This document shows positions 33,717 to 46,097 of a DNA stretch of 64,000 bases, piece after piece. Position numbers and translations under genes: made by a program. Numbering within the stretch: the stretch's first letter is position 1; the number at the start of each line of letters is the position of its first letter. The notes beneath the pieces are model-generated. The model saw nothing but the letters and a program-made list of their open reading frames with translations, was not told the DNA's origin and ran no database searches. The stretch spans positions 14,570,001 through 14,634,000 of the forward strand of contig OX344752.2 in NCBI GenBank assembly GCA_947034885.2, in the 5' to 3' direction. Source of the DNA: Thuidium tamariscinum. Lineage: Eukaryota > Streptophyta > Bryopsida > Hypnales > Thuidiaceae.

Positions 33717-35452
33717 TGGGAATCATCTTTGTTTCTATACAAAAATGCACTACTTTTGAAATAGTTTTTGGTGTAGTTGGGACTCATGAACCACCATGAG
33801 TGCTAATGGAAGTCATTATAGAAATATTTACTAATTTTGATGGCTTCTAAAGCATCTTTCTTGGAATAAGGCAAGCCAATTATAGAGGCAATCTAATTTT
33901 ACTATTTAAAGTATATCAAATAATGAAATTACGTTTCTTTAATTCCCATAAGTTCTTTGACTATGTTTTCACTAAAACTCTCTAAACCTGCTATTTCTAG
34001 TGTAAGAACCAATTTTTGGGAAAAAGAAACATTTTTTGTGATCCATGTAACTATAAGATCTTGTAGTATGTTGACTTGAAAACAAGTGGAAAATATTTTA
34101 GTATTTTTCACCCTGTAGATTGCAAGATATTAGCGTTTGAATTCACAAAAATTATTTTTTTGGCCCTACAAAAAATTGAGCAACTACACTTCACAAGGTT
34201 ACATTTGCAAGAAAAAATTCCAAAATGGTGGTGCTTCTTTGGATTCATTCTTGAAGGCAAGTTAGCTACATACTTGAAAAAATTCAGATCATTTCGAATT
34301 GTACAAGTATATAGGAAAAAAATAGTAAGTAGAAAGAAGTAGAAAATGATGAAAAATACTAAATTGTTAAGAATCTCTTATGGATCTAAATAATGCCAAT
34401 CTCAATTGTAGCAATGTTGTAATAAACAAATTATATCCTACGATTTTATTTTACTCAAAAAATATTGAAAATTGAGTAAAATAAAGGATACCACAATTTA
34501 TATTAAAGTAGAGACTCTATAATTGCCCACAAACAAATACTCCTTGTAACTTTGACTTATTGATCAAAATGGAGTGATTAAAAGCTTTGCACCAATGTAT
34601 TAACTTAGAAAACCAATTTCAGATTTTTGTTTTGAACAAAGTAATTTTTTTATGTGCCCAAATTGCTCATTTAGATCTAAAGAAGCCCATAGATTCTTGA
34701 CTAAAATTACTACATTCAATTCACAATCAATTTTAGAAAGAATCTTGACTTTTGGATTTCACATTTTATCTATAGTATTGATGAGGTTTATGGAAGATTC
34801 AAGTGTGTAAGGTGGAAGTATTTATTTTGGACAACCCCCCGTTAATGGCTTCATAGGGTGACTTATTGTAGACAACACTTGAATACACTATTTATTGAAA
34901 AAGATTCCTTCTTTAACCTTCTTGTCCAATCATCTTTCTTCTTTTATTGCTTATGGATAAGTGCCAAAGTTAACTGTAATAGGTGAGTCTATGAAACTAT
35001 AATGGATCCTAATAAATAATATATGTGTTTTTATTGAACAAAATATTCATTTTTGAAGATTTTTTTTCTGCATTGTTTGTCATTCTTATATTTGCACACT
35101 CTAAGCGCAATCTCACAATGAATTTTTCACATCTATTATACTAAAATGCTTAAATTATCCATTACAAATACTTATACCTTAGACATAGTCAATGAATGAA
35201 TCATTGCACACAACTTTAGTTAGAAAGTCACTAATATGTTATTGTTCTAACCTACATGTTATTACACATCTTCAATACTTTGGAAGTTTAGATTGCCTCA
35301 AGGTTTGTGACCTAGGCAGGGTTGCTATTTTGTGAGCTTGTGAGCCTACACAATTTTTTGAAGATTCCATCTAAAACTTTTGGCCAAATTTGATTAACTT
35401 TGGTAAATTTTAGTGTTTATTACTATGGAACTATTATCATGGACCTATTACC
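33717..35452. other. Gene-free AT-rich region
   Basis: No gene or complete element is seen. Confidence 0.45.
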
Positions 35453-35455
35453 GTG

Positions 35456-35596
35456 CACTACAAGAAAATGACTTGTCCACAATGACTTCACCAACAACAA
35501 TGATTGCAAAATAGTCATTTTGTAGTCATTTTGCAATCATTGTTGTTGGTGTAGTCATTGTGGACAAGTCATTTATACCCCCGTTTTCTTGTAGTG
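35456..35596. mobile_element. CACTA-type MITE with 3-bp target duplication
   Basis: It begins CACTACAAGAAAATGAC and ends TTTTCTTGTAGTG. The 3-bp duplication GTG is present on both sides (35453-35455 and 35597-35599). The whole 141 bp folds into a near-perfect hairpin ('gacttgtccacaatgac' pairing with 'gtcattgtggacaagtc'). The terminus is identical to that of many plant CACTA elements. Confidence 0.9.
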
Positions 35597-35718
35597 GTGG
35601 TCCCTTGAATAACTTTGTTTTACCATTTATTGTACTTTGCTAGATTTTATGAAGAAAAAAAAATTATTGACTGATTATAATTTTTTTGAAATCAAATGAG
35701 GTTATTTCACAAATTTAT

Positions 35719-35812
35719 ATTTTTGTGAACACTCTTCTTAGTCTTGCTTCTTAATACCCCTTGGCACCAAGGGGAGTCCCTCAGCCAAAAAAAAAAAATA
35801 AAAATAAAAAAA

Positions 35813-35906
<94 letters not shown>

Positions 35907-36033
35907 TTTTTATTTTTATTTTTATTTTTATTTTTATTTTTATTTTGCAATAATAATTTTATCGGAGCTATGGGACTCCTCTCGGCGCCGAGGACTACTA
36001 AGAAGCAAGACCAAAGAGAGTGTTCACAAAAAT
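35719..36033. mobile_element. Foldback element with a (TA)n core
   Basis: Arms of about 60 bp are inverted: 'atttttgtgaacactct', 'gtcttgcttctta', 'ggagtccc' on the left match their complements on the right. The centre is an A-run (about 35788-35830), about 36 TA units (35831-35902) and TTTTTA repeats (35903-35946). It is non-coding. The core may have grown by slippage after insertion; length there may also be an assembly estimate. Confidence 0.65.
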
Positions 36034-36044
36034 CTAGCAAAGCT

Positions 36045-39000
36045 TGACAAGTTTTGTTTCAAGATGATAAATAAACAACCATTGGATCAAGAAAGAATAA
36101 ATGAATCCTATCATTGGATGAACAAGAGGATAATGAGTCAACTAATCAATAATCTTGTATAACGAAGTTCATTCTTTACAAATGTAATCCCTATCAATCA
36201 AATTTTTTTTTAAAAATCTTAACAAGTTCTATTATTGATACATTAAGACAAAAGTATAGGTGCCTACATTGGCCTTTGAGAAGACCTACACTACTATAAG
36301 ATACTCATGAATAAAATGAAATTTGGTGCAGCTAAGTTCTTTCCATATATAATGAAATCATACAAACAAATTTTTTTCTAAAATTCAAACAAGTCCATTG
36401 ACTTAAAAATGAAGAGGGAATAATTGATGCCCTCCTATTGGCCTTGAGAAGACTTATAATGCTACAAGACATGATCAACCAAAATAAAATTTAGTGTAGC
36501 AAAGATTTTTATCAACAAATTTTCTTTCTAAAATCTAAACAACTGTAATAATAATACATCAATAAAAATCATTAGTACCTTTCCCTAGGCCTCAAAAAGA
36601 TCTACATTATTATAGGATAATGATCAACCAATACTTTATATTAACTTAATTTCATCTTTATTCATCTTTTATATCAATTGAATTCTTCATTTTTGTAATG
36701 TATACTTTTAAATAAGATTGAAAATTAGAATCTTCATCCAATTTCAACATAACCATGGTAATAGGTCTACAAAAATAGGTACTACAATTTATTAGAAATA
36801 AAAAATTTTGATTCAAATTTTAAGATGGAATCAATTTTAATGAATAAAATTAAGTTTTATAATGCTTCTTCAAATTTTTAAGCTCTGTGCTCATAGAATC
36901 CCTATTCTACGCTCACAAGCTCACAGAATAGCACCGTAGGTTTTATGTCAATTTTTTTTGAAATTTCAATGTATTAATTTTAGAATCTTCATTTTGACAA
37001 ACAATATGAGATTATAAAACGTGTTCTTGTGTTTATATCTGTTTCTATAGAAACAAGAGGATTTAATTTTCTTAGCAAGTGATTTTATGGGACAGAGCAA
37101 CTTTGATGCTTACACAACACTTATTTAAAGGAATAGCTTTCCAAATTTTCCACACATTCATGAAAAGTACAACCTTATAAATATCTATTTGTAATAATGT
37201 TTTGAATTATATATATAAAAAGAATCAACCAAAAAAAGTTTGTTGAATATACTTGAATGATCTACAATGTCCATAGAATCACCTTGAAAATCATCTTTTT
37301 TTGGTTCCGTGTGAGTCATATGCTTAAATTAAAACTAGAGCATTCATTAAAGGTCAAACTTTTGTGCAATATTTTTGGGTTTTTTTACGAAATTCTCACG
37401 GTGAATATGTGCACTTCCATCTTCCATAGATGGAGATTTTGTGATCCATTAGAGACTTTTCCCGGGGAGATCACTCCTTGTAATTTTAAGTATACACATG
37501 CGTGAACATGGTATTTAACATGAGGCTATTTGCTTTCATTATAGTAATTAAATTGATCGTATTTTTACATACAAAGATATCAAGGGCATATTTTTAATAT
37601 CCTATGATTTTTTCATAAATTCATTCATATGTTTTTTATAGTTGGGCTATCTTATATACAAAACTTACATGTCTAATTTTTTTTAATACGTATATACAAT
37701 ACAGACTATAAAACTAGTATCTTACATGTATACTTTTTTTTTATATATGCACTACTTGTATTGTAGTACAATTTCAAATGGCAAATAAAAGTGTGAAATG
37801 AAACATTAGTTTTAAACATTTCTAAATTCTATACCATGTATTTTAAACAATCTAATATGGTGAATAACAAACAACATCATAAAAGCATTAGACATAGTTA
37901 TGATGCTAAAACTAAGAAAAACATCAATACTAGCAATATAACATCAACAACATCAGAAATTGACACTCTAAAAGCAATGTAGATTAACACTTGAATATGA
38001 CCTCTACTATAACATAGAGACCGTATATTTTATTTATATATATATGGATTTGCAATGGTTTGAGTTTAGAATCAAACATTAAAAGAATGTTTATAAAAAA
38101 CTAGTAAAAATAAGATGATTCTAAACATTTACAAGCACATGTTCAAGTAGTTGAGACAAATCTAGAGTTTATAGTATCAAAGCATGGAAAATATTCTATA
38201 CAATTGTTGTAAATCAACAAGTTCTATAGATCAATACTTGCTATAGACAAGTAGCTCCATCAAAAATAGCAATCACCTTGCAACCTCAAATTCTCAAAAC
38301 AAAACAAAAAGTAGAAAAAATCACAGCTTGAAACCCTATCTGCCTTACACAAAAACACATAAAAGGTGTGAGACAACAATTGCAATGTTTTTAACAACCC
38401 TAGCTACACGGGAGTAGAGGTGAGTTACCCCAAACCCTAGAACTATTTCTCAACGGGTATTTCGTGTGAACCAAGGTGTGAACACAAATCAGCCCCATAG
38501 TACAACTTCATTGAAAATTTATAGCTCAACTCTCTTGTCTTGAAACGATATATTTTTACATCAATTAACTTACATGTTGTTACATTGTTGGTATACTTAT
38601 GAAAAGATTGGTATGTACATGCTAACATTATTTGACAGCTACAACAAATGTGAAGAAAAAAATCCTTAGATTTACTAGATTATATAAGTTTTATCATTCA
38701 CTTAAAAAAATTTATATACATCTATACTCATTGTACTACAAAAAATTTGTATGGATCCTATTAGTAAAGGCTAATTTATTAATAAAAAATCCTACCAAAT
38801 GATGTTTTTACATAGCCTAATTTATATATAATAGGATACGTGGCATTTCAAAGACCCTATAGTAGCCCTATATATTATATAAAATTTATCTCCTTTAAAT
38901 TAAATGAACCCTATCTTTTAACTCATGCAATTTTCTAAAAATCTTGAGTTATTTCCCCGGGAGACTTTTAATCCACCCTATCATCATAAGGCTAAGTACA

Positions 39001-39053
39001 AAAATTGAAATTTGTTTATAATAAATGTTAATAATCCTTTACCTTACTTGGAT
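36045..39053. other. Very AT-rich gene-free region
   Basis: Markedly more AT-rich than 1-35 kb. Nothing but short A/T repeats and isolated frames of low complexity. Confidence 0.45.
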
Positions 39054-39833
39054 TTAGTTACCTTTGACTTGTAAATTTTCTTCAATTTTTTTGTATGTTT
39101 CTTCTTCAGATTTTTTAGCAATTGTTTTTTCCTCCACCATATTTTTAGGTTCTTCCTCAATGGGCTTATTTTCCCAACCACATCTTCTAATTGATATTGT
39201 TTGGTGGGTCCTACCAGTCCATGAACCTACATTTTCTATGATTTTCAAAACATTCATGCTTTCTTCTTTGACTTGGCCAAATACAACATGTTTTCCATCA
39301 AGGTCCGGATTTGGAACAAGATTAATAAAAAACTGACTTTCATTTGAGTTAGGACCCGTATTACACATTGCCAAAGACCCAACTTGAGCATTACTTTTAA
39401 CAAAATTCTCATCTTCAAATGCTTTTCCATCATAGATTGATTCACCACTTGTTCCATTATTTTTTATAATGTCCCCTCCTTGAGCATATGCCCCGGGTAC
39501 AACACGGAAGAATATTGATTTTCTATAGTGCAATTTTTTTCCTTGTTTGCCTATGCCCTTTTCTCCCGTACACAAACAACGAAAATTTTCAGTAGTTTTG
39601 GGTGTAATGTGTTTAAAAAGTTCAATAAATAATCTTCCTTTCTCTTCTCCACCGATCTTAATGTCAATGAACACAATAGGATTTGGTTTATCTGGAAGAG
39701 GTTCTATAATCAAACTTTGTAAGCGAGGAATCAAATTCCCTTGTAGAAGGGTTGTTGACGCTAACTTCTTTGATGTAGAATTTCTTGGGGTTGTCGACTT
39801 TTTTGGTGTTGATGAAGGCTTTTTTGGTGCCAT
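39054..39833 (-). CDS. Divergent intronless cyclophilin-type peptidyl-prolyl isomerase
   Basis: 259 residues in one exon. A Lys/Ser/Thr-rich N-terminal extension of about 50 residues (MAPKKPSSTPKKSTTPRNST) precedes a full cyclophilin domain at about 53-217, with TENFRCLCTGEKGIG, NGTSGESIYDGKAFEDENF, SQFFINL and DLDGKHVVFGQV. A charged Lys/Glu tail follows. Of the human CypA active-site residues, the catalytic Arg55 (in FFRVVPG), Gln63, Phe113, Leu122 and His126 are kept. His54 is Phe, Phe60 is Ala, Met61 is Tyr, Ala101 is Cys, and the cyclosporin-contacting Trp121 position is Asp. The loop VPNPDLDGKH recalls the Cyp40 loop VPTPHLDGKH, but no TPR domain follows. Isomerase activity may be weak and cyclosporin insensitivity is expected. 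The basic extension could direct it to the nucleus. Codon use is AT-rich and introns are absent, so it may be a retrocopy or a gene long resident in this AT-rich block. Confidence 0.88.
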   Translation of the reverse strand: MAPKKPSSTPKKSTTPRNSTSKKLASTTLLQGNLIPRLQSLIIEPLPDKPNPIVFIDIKIGGEEKGRLFIELFKHITPKTTENFRCLCTGEKGIGKQGKKLHYRKSIFFRVVPGAYAQGGDIIKNNGTSGESIYDGKAFEDENFVKSNAQVGSLAMCNTGPNSNESQFFINLVPNPDLDGKHVVFGQVKEESMNVLKIIENVGSWTGRTHQTISIRRCGWENKPIEEEPKNMVEEKTIAKKSEEETYKKIEENLQVKGN

Positions 39834-42481
39834 AATATAACTAAAAGAAAATTGAATTGTATATTACATTGTTACATGTACATAAGGAATAATATAGGCA
39901 ATGCTTTTTTTGGAGAATACATTCTTCATTAGGAGAAGTGATATATGGTGTGAGAGTGTCCTTATGAAATAAAATTTCCTATAAGTAGATTTTCTAGGAA
40001 AAAAAAGAAGAATTAACATACAAATGTTTATTGCATACATAGATAATTATGATGCTTTCACCTACTTGGTTCTATATGGTGTGATTATTATTTCTGCATG
40101 TGGTGTATAGATAATATTTGTATTGAACTTGATGATTCATCAACCATCAATTTAATCAATGAAAAACAACTAATGTTTTTCAAAATAAACCTTTGTATCT
40201 ATACATCATTCATATTCTTCTAATAGAATTTAAAACAACCTTTACCATTATATTATAATTTTACTTTAAGATGGCAACGAAGTATATTGTCCATTTACTG
40301 AAAGTAATCCAAGATGCAAATGTCCTATAGGTTAAAGGGTTTCATTATTTAAAATTCATTCCCATCCTTTTAAATCATAGATTTTACACATTGATAAATG
40401 TAAAATAGTGCAAATCATTCTTTTGGTCATGCCTCAATAAATGTCCTCTTGACAAATGTTAATAATACTTTGTCACATAAGTAGAAGGGCATGATATATA
40501 AATATCTTCTTGACATATAATTAAACCAAATGTCAACATTATTGGAATTGACATCATAGGCCCAATGTAATTGTTTTTTCTATAGATCAAGCATTTATAA
40601 AAGCCAATGCCTTTTATAATTATGATCCAATGTATAATACATTTTCTTGAACACTTGGCTAAAATAAATCACATATCCAATTTCATAAATAGAGGATAGA
40701 ACAATAAGATATAACAAATTTTTTTATCTTCATTTTGAATAAAAAAATGAGCATCATTTGATACTATAAAACTAGCCTAATGAACAACCAAATTTAGTAT
40801 TAACTACTTATCATTTTATTTAGTCAATTTAGTTATGAAATTGAAGTAATTTTGACTGTTAAAAAAATAAGTTGTAACTTTTGCATTGAATTTGATATAC
40901 AATTTTAAAATCAAAATTTTTTAAGTATTTAAATATGACATCATAGTCTTTGAGATTTTTCATTTTAGATACAAAAGCTATATTTCAAAATAGAAATATT
41001 CATAATCATTTATTATATATGTATATATATATTCTATTTATGTTAAATCACTTGTTACTACCTTTTTGAGTAGTGCAAAGAATATAAGATATTGCTTGCC
41101 TAAATATGTTTGGAAAATTTTCTCTCATTATGAGATAAAGTGGACGTACATTAATGCTTGGGATTTGATGTGAATGAATTTGGAGTATTATAAGCATTTC
41201 TAATTTTGTTTTGAATGTACATTAAATTGATAATTTGATTTATAACTATATTGCTTATTAATAAGTCATAAATTTTTGCTTCTACTTAAATGATAAGAGT
41301 AGAAATCAATCTAAAGAATTATGCATATTTTCAAATTTTCAAATTTCAAATTTTGGTTACTTCTATAAAATCAATGTAGAAGAAGACATCACACTAATGG
41401 TATTAGAATCTAAATCATATGTCAAATTTAACAATAATTTTGCTACATATGTAATACAAAGATGATGATTTTATTTAGATTAAAATAATAAAAAATGAGA
41501 GTCTTTTGATTACCAAGTCTAGATTTCTTTACATTTTTTTTTACCAATTTTTTTAGTATCATAATGACAATGAAGAATGAAGATCAACTCAAAACATAGA
41601 TAAACTAGTTCCTAAAAGCCATAAGGAAGTAGGAAAAACTTAGACAAAATAAATCGTTGTACAATCAATTTTTTTGAAATAATAAATATTGAAGGTCAAG
41701 TATATATTTTCTTAAATGTCACATACAACATTAATTAAAATTTTAATCGAATTTGGTCAAGATATAGTCATTTGATTACATTACTATGAATTTCCCACCA
41801 TTATATTCATTTTTTCATGGAAAACTTGAACCATATGAATATGTATACAAGTTCAATATTCTCTTTAGAATATTCTAATAGTTTTTCAAAATTTTCAATT
41901 CAATATCTTCAATATATAAATATTTGGAATTTCAATAAATATAGATTTTATATTTTCATATTTATATATTTGTTTTTAATATAGATGTATATTTTTTCTT
42001 TAATTTTTATGTTAAATTATATAATTTTAAATTAAATAATATAAAAGAATACATACATTTATTTATTTTAAATCCATTTTAGAACAAAAATAATTAAATA
42101 AACTATGAAAATATTTTAAGTGGTATTTGTAGAATCCTAAAATTTAGAATTAAAAAAGGTATTCAAGAGAATTTACCTCTTTAACATCAAATTCAATAAT
42201 CTAGTAACATTCAAATATTTTAAATCAAATTACAATGTACATTAGAATCTTAAAAGAAAATTAAAGAATTGATTATAAGAGAGATTGATATTTTATTAAT
42301 AATAAAATATTTAGTCTTCACCAAAATTTCATATTCTATTCAAATTCAAATCTAAAATCAAATTGTCATTTCTCTTTTTGTCCTCCATTTTTATGGTGGT
42401 CATATGATTAGCTATGGTTTCTTCTTGTCTAAAAATTGAACTACATTAACAAATTCTAATAAAAAAATTTAATCATAAAAT
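39834..42481. other. Very AT-rich intergenic region between cyclophilin and WUN1-like genes
   Basis: Divergent promoters of both flanking genes must lie here. No element with defined ends is seen. Composition is among the most AT-rich of the window. Confidence 0.45.
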
Positions 42482-43009
42482 ATGCAACAAAACAATAATA
42501 ATTCAATAATTGATCTTCAAAACAAGATAAAGATTCCAAAAACAAAAGAAGAATCAAACAATAGTGTTCTAATAAAAAAGTTGTATGAAGCTATTTCAAA
42601 AGAAGACATTGTAAGTTTGAAATCTTGTTTGTCATTGGAACTTGATTGGTGGTATCATGGACCACCTGGTCATCAACATATGAAATTTTTATTAACAGGT
42701 AGTACTAATTGTAAGACATTTTATTTCAATCCAAGTGAAATATGGATAATTGGATATAGGGTTTTTGTTGAAGGTTTTGGAAAACCACCTAATGGATCAT
42801 GGGTTCACATATGGACTATAAAAGACAATTTATGTGTGGATTTACGAGAATATAGCAACACGGCTATAATGGTTACAAATGTAGCTCGTTCTTTAGATGA
42901 AAAAAGTAAAAATCAACAAGATTTTCCCTACATTTGGCAAAGTTGTCTTGCTCGAATACAAGATTTAAATAAACCTGGAATTGTTTTAGCTATAGAAATG
43001 ACCAAATAA
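42482..43009 (+). CDS. WUN1-like wound-induced family protein (NTF2/SnoaL-like fold)
   Basis: 175 residues, single exon. After an Asn-rich N-terminus, residues about 31-170 follow the plant Wun1 family: KKLYEAISKEDIVSLKSCL, the signature DWWYHGPPGHQHM (55-67), FLLTGS, VFVEGFGKPPNGSWVHIWT, LREYSNTAIMVT, IWQSCLARIQ and GIVLAI near the end. The family has a cystatin-like NTF2/SnoaL fold; members respond to wounding or stress and the biochemical activity is not established. No signal peptide or membrane segment is seen, so a cytosolic or nuclear location is likely. The coding sequence is very AT-rich, unlike the EXT1-like and OSCA genes. Family assignment is firm. Confidence 0.9.
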   Translation: MQQNNNNSIIDLQNKIKIPKTKEESNNSVLIKKLYEAISKEDIVSLKSCLSLELDWWYHGPPGHQHMKFLLTGSTNCKTFYFNPSEIWIIGYRVFVEGFGKPPNGSWVHIWTIKDNLCVDLREYSNTAIMVTNVARSLDEKSKNQQDFPYIWQSCLARIQDLNKPGIVLAIEMTK

Positions 43010-44420
43010 TGATTCTTTTTCTAACCAAGATATGAAAAATATGCTCCTTTTTCTTCTTATATTATGCTACTAACATTTAGGAAACTACATCCATCAATTT
43101 CTATATTAGAATATTTTTTACTCTTTTGGAAGGTAACCTTAATAAGTAAATCTCTCTATACAATTACCACCTATTTGTAGATGTAAATTGATGCCATGTA
43201 TACAATATATTTACAATTACAAAGATGGATGCCTATTGTAAATTCAACTTACTTCATTTATAGTGTTACTACTTTAATGTAGAAATTAAATATTTTAGTT
43301 GTACTATTAGCTTTTATGTCTATTACATCTTGAAATTGAAATTGACAACTTCTATATACTTTGAAACGACAATGATTTATTTGGAAACACTTAAATATTG
43401 GTTTGAAAAATTTATAATTATGGCCATCTCTGATATATTGGAAATTTTTCATATTGTTTTATTGTTTGATACTTTGATAATGTTTGTTTCATCAACTTTC
43501 GATTAAAGGAATTAAAAATTAAGTCAATGCTTGTTTTCAAAAGATTAAATACAACCAAATAGATTAAATCAATGTAAGATCATAATATTAAGATTCTAGA
43601 TTTTTCATAGGGACATTGTAGTATAGTCTTAAGAAACACAAAGGAATAATTAAGAATAATATAATTCTTTGAAGACTTAAATCTACAATGTCAATAGAAT
43701 TAATACTAGATGTTGAAATTTTTTCTAAAAATATATATTAAATATATATAATATTCTTATAATGTATCTAATTTTCATTTTATATTGTAGATTGCATTAA
43801 AATAGTCATCTTCTTATTGTATTCAAATTTATAAAAAAAATTTAAATTTGGATAAGTCTTAAGTTTGGATTTATCACTAAAAATCATATAATATAAAGTT
43901 TGGATGTTGGTGAATTTACCTTTTAAAAAAATTCAAGTCGTTATTTTTTGATTTTAAAGCTAAAAATTTGTAAGACATATAATTCATATTCCTTTTTTAT
44001 TGAATGGATTTTCCATCCATTTGGGAGGTTTTAGAGAAATGAGTTTTAAAATACATTTGTAATATTATTTGGTTAAACCAATTGCTTTATAGTAAAAAAT
44101 TAGAGGCTTATATGTTTTCTAATAATTCAATCAAGGAATTTATGAATTTAAGAAGTTGAATCTTTTATATATTGAAACTTTAAATTTTGAATTTTTAGAT
44201 AAAAGGAGAGAAAAAAAGCTACTTTCTATAGTCTAGGGCTTGGAGGCCAAAAAGTGGCCAGTGGATGCTATTCTATATCATTGTATTGTACAAGTAAAAA
44301 ATGCACCCATTGGTCAAAAAATCATAATTTTTAGAGGAACTATCTTAATTATAGGTTGGAATCATTATAGGATTAATCCTTATTTTAGAACAATATGACA
44401 CAATTAACTTTGGTCCATAC
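43010..44420. other. 3' flank and AT-rich gene-free region
   Basis: The first few hundred bases are likely the 3' UTR of the WUN1-like gene. No other gene is supported. Confidence 0.45.
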
Positions 44421-44692
44421 CAGCCTTTTTTTTCCAGCATCGTATGGCTAGATTGCACCATTTCAAAATAAATGTCTTTTTTTCGCTAGATAAAAGTAAT
44501 CTTTTTTCGCCAGAAATTTTCTAGTTTTCTTTAAAATATGGATGAAGTTGCCAAATTTGGATGAAAAAGTGTATGAATATGACGGAAAAGTGTTTTTTAG
44601 GTCCGAAAAATGGATGAATGTAAAAATACAATGCTTCACCACATTTGAAGTGATCGCTATCTTGGCACTTTCTCAAAAAGTTAAAAAGAAAT
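44421..44692 (-). mobile_element. hAT-type MITE, inverted copy
   Basis: It begins CAGCCTTTTTTTTCCAGC and is the complement of the elements at 22346-22621 and 33053-33330 over nearly its whole length ('gattgcaccatttcaaaata', 'cttggcactttctcaaaaag'). No clear target duplication remains, and the far end is slightly eroded. Confidence 0.65.
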
Positions 44693-44699
44693 AGTATAG

Positions 44700-45125
44700 A
44701 CTCCGTACTATCTCATATAATACACTAAAGTAGAATAACCCATTATTTTCAAAAGATCCATTTTGGACTCCTAGAAAATGACCCATTATAGTTTGTTTGT
44801 TTTTAAAATGACACTTGGGCGACAATCAATGTTCATGATGACAATATTAGAGTGACCAATGACTACAAAATGAACTTCTAGCTTTTGAGTGTAAATTCAT
44901 TGAAGAAAGTGAATTTCTTAGGCCTTTAAGTTGTGGCTACACTAGGAAATATTGGGACCACTATGGGTGAGTAAGATGACCATTATAGATACACTTTTAT
45001 TTGGTTTTGGAGTAGTTTAGAAACTCTTTTGGGGCCATAATAAGCAACACTTAAAAAATTTCATAACAAATTCACACTTTGTAAAAAAAATTCATTTCAA
45101 TTGTTCTTACTATTCGTGATGCTTA
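44700..45125 (-). repeat. Dispersed repeat family E, inverted copy
   Basis: The reverse complement aligns with 46905-47245 and 62870-63225 ('gaacaattg', 'tgaatttgttatg', 'ccaaaagagt', 'ggcctaa', 'gtcactctaat' in the same order). Class is unknown and no coding frame is present. Confidence 0.55.
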
Positions 45126-45456
45126 TCATTATTAGGAAAAAATTAAAAAATTTCAACAATTGCATGAGGGCAATTCATAGTTAACCTAATTTTGACCATG
45201 ATGGGTTATATCATGCACGTGGTGAAAATCTGAGATTTTTTTAGTGTAATTTGTATTTGATATGCATTTTTTTCATTTTTTTTCTTAAAAATGGGACAAG
45301 ATTTTCAAATTTCCCCTCCAATGTTGAATTTTTTTTATGACTTGTAGTAGACATAGGATGTCATCTCCAAAAAATAAATGTAAAAATGGCAACAGACATA
45401 ATGGGCCCTTCCTAAAAATCAATTAGGTCAAAACTCCAGGTTGGTCCAAGCGCTTT

Positions 45457-45465
45457 CTAGGGTTT
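45457..45465 (+). promoter_or_regulatory. Telo-box in the leader of the basic-protein gene
   Basis: CTAGGGTTT (AAACCCTAG on the other strand) is followed by a pyrimidine-rich leader (45478-45548). This pairing is known from plant ribosomal-protein and ribosome-biogenesis genes. It lies about 180 bp before the ATG at 45645. Confidence 0.45.
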
Positions 45466-45644
45466 CGTCGTGCACTCTCTTTCCCTCTTGCCTTGGTTTC
45501 TTCCTCCTGTCTCTCTCGTCTTCTCACTGCACTCGGTTTGCGTTCTCTTCTGTTCCAGCTTCAGGGTACGCAGCTCAGTACGAAGACATTGACCTCAAAC
45601 CATATTGACGTTGCATTAGAGCTTTTCCAGGGCTTGGTAGCACG

Positions 45645-46097
45645 ATGAACAAATTCAATTTGCCGCGGCGTAATATTCAGAAGGAGAGGCGGCTGAAGCG
45701 AGCAGAGAGGAGGAAACAGAAGACTTCTCATGCGTCCGTGAAGGTTTCGGATGTCTCCAGTAACTCCAACGCTCTTGCTTTGAAGGTATCGTCCACGCAT
45801 TCTGGGTATCTGTCTGGAAAGAACAGGGCGAAGCTTCAGAAGAAGTGGAGGCGGGCGCAGAAGGAGGCATTGCAGTCTGGCCTGGTCACTATGCAAGACA
45901 TTGAGATGATGACTGCCGAGGTAGGAGAAGCCGGGGCGGATGAAGGCTCCATGCAGCTGCCGAGTTTGCCGAAATCTTCGAAGAAGGCGAAATTCTCCAT
46001 GAAGAAGCGGGCTAAGCTGAGGACCAAAAGCACGGGACAAGTTAGTGAACCAGTTGCTATTTCTAGTGTGGATGGCGGAGATGCAATGATGGAGTAA
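45645..46097 (+). CDS. Small highly basic protein, probably nuclear/nucleolar
   Basis: 150 residues in a GC-richer island that starts abruptly at about 45430. The sequence is hydrophilic with three Lys/Arg clusters: RRNIQKERRLKRAERRKQK (9-27), GKNRAKLQKKWRRAQKEA (58-75) and KKAKFSMKKRAKLRTK (113-128). The middle (GLVTMQDIEMMTAEVGEAG) is acidic. No enzyme motif or membrane segment is seen. The layout resembles small eukaryotic ribosome-biogenesis factors such as the Alb1 type, but I cannot confirm a family. The telo-box and pyrimidine-rich leader fit that idea. The stop codon lies inside GA|GTAAGT, a strong donor, so a spliced longer form is possible. An ATG-context alternative start is not evident. 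Confidence 0.65.
   Translation: MNKFNLPRRNIQKERRLKRAERRKQKTSHASVKVSDVSSNSNALALKVSSTHSGYLSGKNRAKLQKKWRRAQKEALQSGLVTMQDIEMMTAEVGEAGADEGSMQLPSLPKSSKKAKFSMKKRAKLRTKSTGQVSEPVAISSVDGGDAMME

Noticed and set aside
35738-36162. Frames rich in Ile-Tyr repeats
   Set aside because: They are translations of the (TA)n microsatellite.
39054-43009. AT-rich intronless gene pair as an endogenised viral segment
   Set aside because: No capsid, polymerase or other virus-type gene is present and the Wun1 family is plant-typical, so a compositional explanation is simpler.
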